From contig CAADRB010000083.1 in the NCBI GenBank assembly GCA_900708905.1, forward strand, positions 237,324-301,323: a stretch of 64,000 bases of DNA, written 5' to 3'. Made by a program: the position numbers and the translations under genes. Below are positions 26,301-38,300 of the stretch, one piece after another. This stretch comes from Hymenolepis diminuta (taxonomy: Eukaryota; Platyhelminthes; Cestoda; Cyclophyllidea; Hymenolepididae). The stretch's first letter is position 1. Every line of letters begins with the position of its first letter. Below the pieces are notes generated by a model, which worked only from the letters and a program-made list of their open reading frames with translations, was not told where the DNA came from and made no database searches.

Positions 26301-29300
26301 AATACGAATGAGATCTCTCAAATCTACAATTTACATGCATCTTGCCTCACTAACGCTAGGAATAACAACTGGTTTACATACTGTTGCAATTCTAACGTGT
26401 GGCTGCCAAAGGATAGATTAAGGAAATATCTTCGTTCAAAGCATCACACATCTAAACATATTAAAATTACTCAGCTTTAAAGACAGCTGCTGTTAGTATG
26501 TATATTCAGGAATTATTAGCTGAACTCCTAATGGAGAAAGCCGATAGTGCAAGAGACTAATTTTAGAAACACAATTTTGGTTTTAATGACGATGGTGATT
26601 CTTAACTAAGAAGAAAAGAGATTTTCAAATATTAATTGAATCAGTAAGCAATAGACGTAAAAAAAACTTATGTTTAATCCAGATACAATAAATAAATAAT
26701 TTGAGGCTCTGAGACTATCTATCTTAAAAATTTGTGCTTCGGTCAAAGAATATGGTTTCTTTCTGATCCCTCATGATTCAGACTTCAAATTGTTTTTTTT
26801 CATCTAATTTACCTCAACCGGTAAGACATTCCCATTACAATTGATCTTAGAATTAAGAAAAAAATATTAAATTTATCGAGTCTTTTTCGATTTCATCTTG
26901 ATCTGCCTCTTGATTATTATGATGTCCATTTTTCCCATAAACAAAATAATTCCTTATTATATTTATCTTTTCACTCTAATCGGATGGAGGTCTAGCCGTT
27001 AATTAATATTATTTTCTATGACAAGGCAAAAATTTTAAAACATTTTATCATGAATGAATACCTAAATTAGCAAATTAAACCGTAGGTCTAGGAGAACCCT
27101 GTATCACCCGAATTCCGAAGTCATCAGATTGCAGAAATTCTTGATAGTATTCTTTATCGGGTTCAATTCGTCACTGAAAGATATGAGATTTCGTTATTAA
27201 AAATTTTTGTAGGTTACATTGTATGAACTCTAGTGAGCTCCAAAATGTCAAATTCTGAAAGATTCTTTGACGTTCTAACTTTAATTACTACATCTCCTAA
27301 GTCTCCTTTCCCTAACTCATACTTTTTCGATCTTTCTCATCGTGAATTATTTGATCTTTTTTGCCTTGACATGAGTAATAATAATTGATTTAAATCTCGA
27401 TGGCATGATTTCGCGTGATTCCACCTTTTCTACCAAAAACAAAAGACTGAGAAAGTGCTAAGACTAACAGCATTACCACAATAAATCGATTTCAACCCTT
27501 GAAAAAATTTTTATTTTTTAGAACTGGCCCGACTGCTCATGTATCGGATCCACCGTAAGTTTGATGTTCATAGTTATCTATCGTTTGGTCTTTCAACGTA
27601 GCACAACCTCTAAATTATTTTAAATTATATTCAAATTCAGTATTAAAGATATTCGACAGGAAAAGCTCTAGCATAGAAAATGCCAATTTAAGATCGAGAT
27701 AAGTGGGTAAGCTAGTACCTTTTCCAACTGTATTAACTCAGCTTCCACAACGACGGAATATTTTTACTAGGGAGAAATAGAGAAGACGCGGCAACGTTGT
27801 TGACAGTACGGTGTATATGTGATTCTGTGAAGGAGTAGAATTAACAATGCAGTTGCTTGATAAGATAGGAAATAGATAAATAACTTGAAAGTTGGAGGTC
27901 ATCATGTACACAACCATGCGAACAAAGCATTAAACTGGATAAAAATTGATAAGCGAATCAAGTTAACAGATAGCGTAGAGATGGAATAAAATATCTGCAT
28001 TTGTGATTTTGATTTTCAGTGTAACCATTTGTGAGATCAGTTAGCTGCGAGAAAACTTAGAGTAAAATAATGATTATTTGTTATTACTAATAATATAAGT
28101 AATAATCGCGACCTTTCAGTGACCTTCTACGTGGAAATGGATGTTCTCTGCCGACTCCCACATCATCTGTATGGGACCATTTTCATTCTAGTCGCATGAG
28201 GCATGATTATCAGACAGAAATGTCAGAAAGTTGCTTACTTGCATGATTAATATTGCCGGTTATTCCAGTTTCATTTGCATTCTGGTGACCGACGCAGGGA
28301 TTATTATAACCATGGAAACATCTTAAATTAAGCGGAGGTTACAGGGGCATGCATGCATGTAATTTAACTAATTATTTATTTCTTATTATCCGTGTAGTGC
28401 TTCCCTTAGAAAATTTCGTTAGAAGTTCAGTTTTACAACAACGAATCACCACTTTGTATATTTAGTTCTTTTTAACAAAAGATCGCTTCTACGATTCGGT
28501 TAGGAAAAGGAATACTTACCTTTCAACATACCACTTAGTGAAAGGGAGGGAGGAGAAAGGTAAATTAGAAGATTTCCGTCATGAAATCAAGATTAATACA
28601 TTGCTCTAGTTGCGGTTAGGGCCATTTTGCAATTAGGAACTTCACTGGTTGAGATTTTGAAATCGTTTGGCTGGAGCTTGGCCTTCAAGCCAGACAGATG
28701 AAAATTGAAGTAGGCATTGTTCTTTAAAAGTGAATTTTTATTTCTTCTTGATTTCAAATTTTGCAATCCAGTTCAAATTCGTCAGATTGCAAAAGGAAGC
28801 GTCCACTCTAATTTATCTGGTTTATTGGTTCAGGCGGCTCTTCTCTTTAAAGTTATGGAGCTATTAATATAAGCTAGTGGGATGTTTTCCCTCTAATATC
28901 CACTATAGAACGATAATATAGGCTATCATAATTTTAGCCTAGTATGGCTCACTAGAATTTGTTCAAATTGAACTATAAATTAAATATTTATCCAAAAATG
29001 GCGGGAAAACGTTGGTACGTAGTCTAAAATTATAAATTCCACTCTCAACATAAAATTATAGAGTCATGCATTTATTTCTCTTAGCAAGATTTATCAACTA
29101 TAATTATAATACTTCTACATAGCCAGGTGAAATACTAAATTGCTTATGCGGATATGAAAATATATGGATTATGCATGTGTATGAACTAACCATTTCTTCT
29201 ACGTGACAGATATATAGTAGAAATGATTGCTTTCGCATTCTCTTGAGTGCCCAATCGATCACATTCGGCATTAACTTTAATAGTATTTTGCTCACTTTTA

Positions 29301-32300
29301 TTTATTTTTAGCCATCGTGTGACTTCGATGGAACATCTCCGCCATTCTCTAGCAAAGGTACATGCACTTTGCATCCTAGATAATTTTTCGATAGCATTTA
29401 ATTTAGTATCTAAACGTTAAAGACAAACCCTACATTCGAAAGGTCTTCCTTTACATGTTAGGTTAAGGATTTATTATTTCTAGGAGGCTCAGAAACTTCA
29501 GGAGTTGTGGTTAACAACTCAAATTCCACTACGACAATTGGGAGCGTGGCTTCCATGCACGCATCAATCGGTCAAGTTGGAAATAATTCTCTCACGTCTC
29601 TACAGCAATCTCACACAAACCACCCAATCAGTTCTTCGATGCCTGTTTGTGGATCTGGTGAAACTGAACATGAATCTATGCAAACTCATGATCATTCTGC
29701 CCTGGCGATCGCCCTTTCCTATAACGTTCAGGAAGATAGCGAAGGTGGGACTCTGGTTGATACCCTCGATTCCAATATGCTTGCTAACCGATGCGTCACT
29801 TGTCTTCCTGTTGCTGCTTGCCTTCGTCGTGGAACTACCCCCAAATCAGCCGACTTGTGTCTCTCCTCGGGTCCAATGCAAACACCTCAGAGCCAGTCGT
29901 CGGGTCTAACAACTTCAAGAAAGAAACATCACCATCATCATCGGAAACATAGACTCCAACCAATTCCTCTATCAGGCGCAGCGAGTGCTCAGGAGGTCGC
30001 AGCAAGATACAACATGAGTCTAGCTGAGTCATCTTCCGGATCATCCAGTGAATCTGAATTTGAGTCAGATGTGTGCTCAACCAGCGCAGAAACAAGTTCC
30101 TCTAGTAATTCATCACGCCGCGGTGACGATGAAGTTGATACTCAGGATCAGCAACATGGTTTTAGGAGGCTTTTAGGTACTTCAACTTCAAGTATTGGAG
30201 CAGGTGTATCTCTGCGGCCGATTCTGTCAGGATTTAATCAACACCATTATCGATTACAACAGAATTGGCGAGAGGACGCCACCATATCACCTGATAATCG
30301 ACGGAATTCTCCTGCCAGACAATTTCTTGGAACTCCTGATGTGAAACCAGTGACGGTAGAAAGTCATGGGTGGTTGGCATCGGCTAAACGTCTCACTAGT
30401 GCTTTATCAGAATCTCTTACACGCAGAGCCTTATCATCAAACCCTTCTACTTCTTGTAAACCATCTCCAGCTACTACACCACAGGTATGGTGTTTTAATG
30501 TGTTTTTATTATATTTGTGTTATTTTAACCAACATAATTAAAAAACTGAGCAAAATAGGAATCCATTAGAGGCAAATTGTCCAAACATAATTAGCGAGAT
30601 ATAGAGAATAGAGCACGAGTATATTATGAGTCATACGCATCTTGTGTGCCGTTTTTCACATTTTTGAGCTCCTCGATGACATCTGCAGAACCTTGGACAA
30701 TGGTTGGCTTTTCTTCTGAGCCAAGAGCATAGAAAGTGACCGAGTAATTAAATAATACAGCCATTCCGATTACCTGGTGAGGTCATAAGCATAGATCTTT
30801 TTGATCCATCATAGAGGTCCCCGCATACACCAACTATTAAAACATTCAATCATTCAAAAAATGAATGCACATGGAATTATGAAATGGCTTTGGGAGCAGG
30901 CATGGCCTGAGAATTTCTTCGCCTATTATTCATTGCTCAGCTCATATTTAGACGCATTCATAGATGTTTACGTATAATGGTATGTTCTTGTTAGAGATTT
31001 TTAGTTGAATTCAATTTTCCTAGGTCATATTTTTCTGAGGACCAAAAAACGCATTTGAATGTTTGATGTGTGAATTAACCTCGCCTAATATAGAATAGGC
31101 ATAATTGAGAGTTGTACTAATTAATGTAAGAATCCTTATTCTTTTGCAAAATGCTCAAATGTTGGTTAAGATTAGCCATCAGAATTGGTTAAGTAAGGCT
31201 AAGTTACAAAGTGTTGAGGAAGAATTTCGATCAAATTAATTTTTTTATTTAAGATAGAGTAAAAAACGAATTATAACGATCTTTTTGGCATTCTTGTGCC
31301 TTTCAATCACTCTATTGTGTTTTAGATTTTTAAGATTTGGTATTTAAAACGCGATAAAGATAGATTATCAATTCAATTCAATATAATTCATTTTTTCATT
31401 TCATTTATTTTCCATTTTATTTTTAGTTGCTTTCACGAGGTCCAAAGTCGGTTGGAATTGCTCAAGTCATTCGCCCAGAACCACCATCATTGGAAAGTGG
31501 AGGCGGGAGTAGTTTTGAGGACTCTCGTCGAAGACCTTCCAGACCACCTATTCCCCCAGGAGGTACATCTTCTAGGCATCCAGGACTCGGATGTAATCCC
31601 AATGCACCCTACCGAGGTGCTTCGGCAGGTCCGACATCGTCTGGAACTGCTTCAACAAATATGCCTACTTCCAAATCATCCTATCCACTTCACCACTCTC
31701 TCTATGAAGTACCCCTCGAAGGACGGCTCCAAATCCGCCTTCAACCACCTAGTCCACAAAGTAGTCAAGAGGAGGCCTCATGGAGACTGATACAACATCC
31801 AGGAGTATGGATCAACCAGCTGAATACTCCAGATGGTCAACAAGGGCAACAGCAGCTAGGTTACTATGATGGAGAGATGGTGGCTCCACCAATGAGCTCT
31901 CAACAGGCCATGACGACATCGTCTATGACGTCATCATCAACTTCAACATCAACTTCGTCTGCGGGAGTCGTTGAGGTTGTTAAAGCTTCTGCTGCTGCGA
32001 CGGCTCATTCGAATTCTTCTTCACCGTCTAGTCCAGCATCTTCAGTAGTAGAAGATGAAATGATGGTGATTATGATGAGAGGAGGGGTGGATAAAGAAGA
32101 TGACTCATCTAGCACTATGTCCTATTCAGTTTGTGGTGGAAGTGGAAGTGGAGATAATAGAACGACTGGAAAGACAGCAGCTGTTGTCACTCCGATTCAG
32201 AAGCAATCGTCGCCACAGCAACAGAGGCAAAGGTCACTGTCTGGAAGTGGTGGACCGTTGCATCTGCTGACAAACTCTGATATTCATCAGTTGCTGAACT

Positions 32301-35300
32301 TGACGAAGATGAGGGTTCGTTTCGTTTATTTTTCCACCTGTTTATGTTTCAGAAAAGTTTCTGAAGGAATTCTCTGCCTAACTAATAAGATCTGTCTCAT
32401 ACACACAGTTGTCATGCTCTGAATTATCCTCGAGATCGATTGTATTATTTCAAGTTGTACTCTCTGGACTAGAAGTCATAGTGGAATGACGGACCATACT
32501 GTGCAGTCTGCACGAATTAATGTAAATTTATCAAAGGCTATCACAGTTCTTCGTACTGCAGAAAAGTGGTCCAAATAAGTCCCGTTAGGATACATCACAT
32601 TGGATAAACCAAGTTAATATGAAAAGACATAAAGTCTATAAGATGTATAGAATATGGAAATAAGGGTCAAAAAGCATAATGATTAAAATAGGCGAGAGGA
32701 AGCGATTGCCTTCCACTAATAGCCTCTAATCTCAGACTCAGCAAGGTGCGTGGGGATGATTATATCTCGGTATGCTAGCTTCCTCATTGGTTCACGACCT
32801 GCGTCCATATTTGCGTGCCTCCTTTTGGGCTAGCGAGGTTGTAAGCTATTTCTGCTTCTAATTTCTCAGTAGCGACGTGCCCGTTGGCTTACAATATATG
32901 AAAATGGAATGAATCATTTTGTGGCCAATGCCAAATAACCAGGACCGCACAGTTGAGGATGACGCATATATCAACGCGAATAACTCTAGAATATGAGCTA
33001 TCTGATTGGAAACCGACGAGCAACACACAAAACTGCAAAGTTGTTTTTTTGCTTCTGGATTGTCAATTCCCACGGGTTATTCCCAAGTCGCCGATCACTT
33101 CTGACAGCTTGACAATTATTTGGGACAGGAAGTGTTATCAGTCCTGTGGTGTTTTGATCTCCAAACCCCAACAACATGAAGGCGACTTGTATTCATATAT
33201 AAAGCTTTTTTCTCACTGACAAAGGGTCTTGGATTAACTGCAGTCCTGTCTTATCTCTCTCCAGGTTTAAATCAAATGTAGTCTAGCTATATCTATCTAG
33301 CAGAAAAAATCATAGCAGCAGAAACATTATAGATGAGAATGCTCAGATATATATTGAGTACAACATTTATTTATTAAACTAATCGGAAGAGTTATACTCT
33401 TTAACATAAGAAAATGAACGTTGGATATTACTTAACAATAAGACAGTTGTCTGACCTTAGCATACTATTTTCCTGACTTAAAATAAAAAGTAAACATTAT
33501 GAACGCTTTCTATGATATCTTTCAACTGAATTTTAAACAAATTTCCATCGTAATATTGATCCCTCTGATCTTTTTACATGTGCCCTTTCATTCTTATTTA
33601 TTTATACAGCTTGAGCATTAACTTATTTTGTCTCTTTCACATTAGTATAGTAGCTTATTTAGAGCAAACAAAATCATTTAACAAGATAAAAGTTCCTTCT
33701 AATTTTATACAGTCAAATTCAGAATCCTATTTCATTTGTTGATGGACTAATGGTAATCTAGGTAATGACAGGCGTTAGATACACGACTGATGTAGCTGTA
33801 GTAAATATTCATTGAAATAGCAACAATACAGACAGGCAGTGGAGCAGCCAGGGATGTGACCCAGTAACTATCTGAAAATTTGGAGTTACGATACGAGAAA
33901 CTCCGTCTTTGGCCCCATCACAACCAGCTGTGTCAGTTGGCCCGACCGGGGCTATTTATATACTCTTTGAGAAGTTGTTCAATAACCAATCATGTTTAGC
34001 TCACGACGTAATTGCACAGTCTGGCCAATCTGGTATTAATGCCACCATCAGTGTCAGATGAAAAAGGATAAGAAGATTCTAAAAAAAGGACAATCATAAT
34101 TGGGGGTAAGGGAAATAAATTGGGTTAGGTCAGTTCATTTAAAGTTCAGCTTACTCAGTAGATGACTTTTCCGGTCCAGCGTGTTACCAGGTCACAGGAA
34201 GTCTTTAATACTGTAATTTAAGTCAGGCTGATTCACAGTTAAAGATTTCAAAGGAAATATTTGTGAGAAACGCTTTATAAAATTGAAATAGATTAACGAC
34301 CCGTTGAAATTGATCTGGCAAAAAATTTCATACAATGTCAATAACTCACTCACAGCGTCTCCCTTAGTATAATGCATTCAGATTAACCATTTAAGGGAAA
34401 TTTGTTTCGGAAGTTCTTTTGTACAGATTTATACCCATATAATTTAGCATTGAGAATACGTAATTTAAGCTTAATTTTAGTTCAAAATAGACCTTCGACT
34501 AGACTAATGCAGACAAAAAACTATTTGCACTATTTCTCTATTTCAGGAAACAGCTTTGGTTCACCGTCTTCTTGCAGAATATCGTCAGACACTCCTTCTA
34601 CAGCAATCTCTCCACGCTAACAGTATGAGTACGCCTAATCTTGCCGCTAGTCAAGAGCTTCACACTCCTGCCACAAATAACACTGGATCTAACGGTTTCA
34701 CAAATGGAAATTACTCGAACACAGGAGCAAATGGATCTGGACAGCAGATTGAAGTCGAATGTTGTCCTCAAAAAACAAATGCTCAGAGAAGAAATGAGTC
34801 ATACAGACCTGGGGGATCTTGTCATGAGTTAGTCCCTGTTTGAATGCCTTGAATTTCTTTGATGGAATACCACCTTAATTATAAACATATATATATATAT
34901 ATATATCTGTAGTGGCTTTCGAGGAAAGCAAGGATCCCGTTGCGCTCATCAAAATGCTAGAGGTCCTCACGCTTCTGATTCATCAGACTACGTCAACGCT
35001 TGTGCATTTCAATGCAGTCATGGATGCAATTGTGGAGCTAATCAAATGGTGAGCTTTATGAATAGTTATTTAATTCTGTAAGGCATTTTAAGTATGCTTA
35101 TTTCTATAATTAGGATACAGTAGACGAATCGAATAGGAAATGTATAAATTTTACTCATGAGATCCTACCTAAAGAATTCGAAATATATTTCTTGCTATCT
35201 TGCTCAAATATTGGCATAGACCTAAATTTAATTTATTCTTCTAAACACCATATGAATTGGATTACCGTTTCTCAATGCTGAATTGGACATTAAGGACCGT

Positions 35301-38300
35301 TTGATATTAAAGGAAAGGTCGAAGTAATGTCGATAAGAATGAGATGTGAGTCGATATTCAGTGGGTGCAGTTGTGCGTCCATGTAGGAGTTTATATTACA
35401 AGAGTTTAACGGATATTTGTCTGAGCTAAGAGGTTAGTCATAAGACTCGATTGAAATCATGGAAAAGAGCACGATCGTCATTCTTGGTTCTAGATTTTCA
35501 AATGGAGTTCTTTGGACAAGCCTCACAATAATCATGACTTTGAGGGAGAATGGTTTTGTAGTGCTTGTTGCTCAATACTTAGTGTAAATACCATCTTAAT
35601 TCCTAGCAAACCAGTGTTCATAGCACAACAACAGACAACGACTCAAATGCTACATTCAGGGTCCTTTCTGAAGTGGACGGTGGTCGTGGTGGAATCTACT
35701 CAAATAACCACCAGCACAGTCATCAGCATAGTGGTCATACCCACCATCATCATAATCAAAAGCGACATCATCATCATGAAGACTCCTGCACAACGAATAG
35801 TGACCTTATGACCTCCTCTAATTGTTCTCAACTGGGTGGCTGGAGTGCTGTCGCCAAGTCTAACTCGTTCCATTATCAACCGCAAAGATTTGGAGGAGGT
35901 GGTGGAAAGGGCAATGGAAGGACCAGACATGCTCATGAAATGTGCAAATCGGCTACTCCAGGTTAGTTAAACAGGAAACTGAGATGAGTCTAAGCAATTT
36001 TTGTGTCCTTCTTTTATTATATTTAGTTTTCACTAATAAATGAAAATTTTACTTGCAAGAAAGAAAGCTGCAAAATTTTTATTTCAGAAATGCGGCACTA
36101 TTCGATATGGTGCGAGAGAGCATAATTATTTTTCTATCAAACGCAGATCCACAATCACTTATTGTTCTGTCAATAATCGAATAAATTCTATTTTGAAGGG
36201 ATATTAAGTGAATCATTAAGCAAGTCTAGATGCAACTTCCCATTAATCTACCCACCAATAAGTGAGTGGTAAGGATTAAAACATCAATGACATGATGATA
36301 AGGGTATTGCGGAACAAGATTAGTGGTCCCTACTACCAATTGGAATTTTTACCGTATTAAGCTGCTATTTGTGAACTCCAGTGTGCCTAAAGACCTTTAT
36401 ACCCATCTGCCCACAGTTAAAAGTCGGCAAAGTAATTGGATACCTCTTATTGAGTTATTCTAAACAGGGACTGTTTTTTGGATGGTTTGTTTGTCGTAAT
36501 TTTTATGGACAAATAATTTACAATGAGGAAAGTAGAAACATGTTCATACATATGAGCATAAGCTACGGCGTACATCTCGATCTGCATATAGGGCAGGGTG
36601 AATGCAAGAGAATACGAGTGAAAATTATTTATGTGAACCTGTTGTGACCTCTTTGTCTCAGTAGTCTCCCTAATTCCATTCCTGTTGCACATTGAAGATT
36701 ATTTTTATAATCACCTATATCATATACATAATAAATAACTTGCTTGCAGCCTATATAATCTAGGCTGTCACTGCATTTTTACTGAGCCTCCACTGGGGTA
36801 TAACATGAATACATTCACTCGATAAGAAGAAAGAAGAGAGCCCGTAACTGGTATTTTGTCTTAGAGATACGAATTCGATTGGTTATTTAGTCAGTCGTTG
36901 AGCATTGATGAAACTTTATTTCTTAGATATGCACGTGAAAGAATTGACTTCAATGAAGTATTCTTTATTCATTTAGACAACTTCCACCGTCAACCAGGGC
37001 AATGTGCAAGTCCATCTAGGGTGGAGATGTCCGATTTTGAGCCATCTCTTCGTGGATCATCCGCAGATCGCCGTGGAGGAAGTGATAATAGCAGCGGGAA
37101 CGGATTTAGCCGATCCAAGACCTTCACGAGTGCACCCCAAAGTCAAACTGGGACCCCAAGAGTTGCATTCATTCACGCGTACGATAGAACCTGTGGAAGT
37201 GGTGGTAATGGAAGTGGTCATCTTCATGCTGGAGAATATGAGAATCTTGAGGTAAGTACTATTCTAAAACGCTACTTTTTTATAAAAAGATATCCTCTGT
37301 TAAATCTGGTGAATTTTAGAACGATTCTCCACTTCTGAGTTCTGTCAATCGGAAATCGATAACAGACATTTCTGTACGTTCTTCAAGCTCTGATGTCTCT
37401 TACGAGGACTATAAATTTAATCAGAGACTTCAGCGAAGAACGCGGACTCCTACTACACCTTGCAGTGAGGTTCACGAACGTCACCAGCACTGTCCACATC
37501 ATGGACACAGGGCTTGTCATTTTAATCGACTCGGTCCTTCATCAAGTACTAAACGATCCACCCTGCCGAGTAATTCTTGCGACGGTGGTGGAGGCCACGT
37601 TCAACTTTGTTGGGAACATATGTGTGCCTTGGAACAACTAGGAGCGTCCAAGGAAGTTCATATCGACACTCCTATGATTCAACGCCGGAAACAGAAAAGG
37701 AAAACTCGAAATGTTGAGAAGGAGCCTTGCTGCACTTACTGTTCTATTCAGCAGAATCATCGATATGCAGAGAAAGCGAGGTCGTTCGACCCCTATAAGC
37801 AGAAATCTACCCTTCGGTATAGATGTTCAGCAAGTCCGGTGTTTAGTGTGGAACCTGCTGGAACTCAGTGTGACCTCTGTAGAAGGCAGAGACAGTGGAG
37901 AAATGAGTTCGGAAGACCTAGGTGTGGGTGTGATAGTTCTGGGGATGAAGACGAATGTTCTGATGAAGGAGATCCTGGTGGATTTTCATCATCTCGTGCA
38001 GTAAGTGATTCGTCTCTAGCATCGTTGGCACTTCCTGGAACTCGAGATACTGCATCGATAATGGTCTCCTCGTACGAATTCGAATGCCAACAGCAACAAC
38101 AGGCTCAACAGAATTCTGGACTGCCGTTTGACAATATGGGCGGTGGCGGAGGTGGACCGAATTTAAGGAAGTGTAAAAACAAACCTCCAACCCCGAAATT
38201 TATGGACGAGAGACGAGGATCATTCAGTCGATTGCAGCCACATGTCAACTTCTACGAGGAGAAACAAAGTATGTCGATTAGAAACTGCGGAAAGATATTA

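Noticed and set aside
29505..29909. 134-codon plus-strand open frame overlapping the start of the large FERM-gene exon
   Set aside because: It is in a different frame from the 344-codon frame that continues to a good donor and matches downstream phases. Its protein is a composition shadow.
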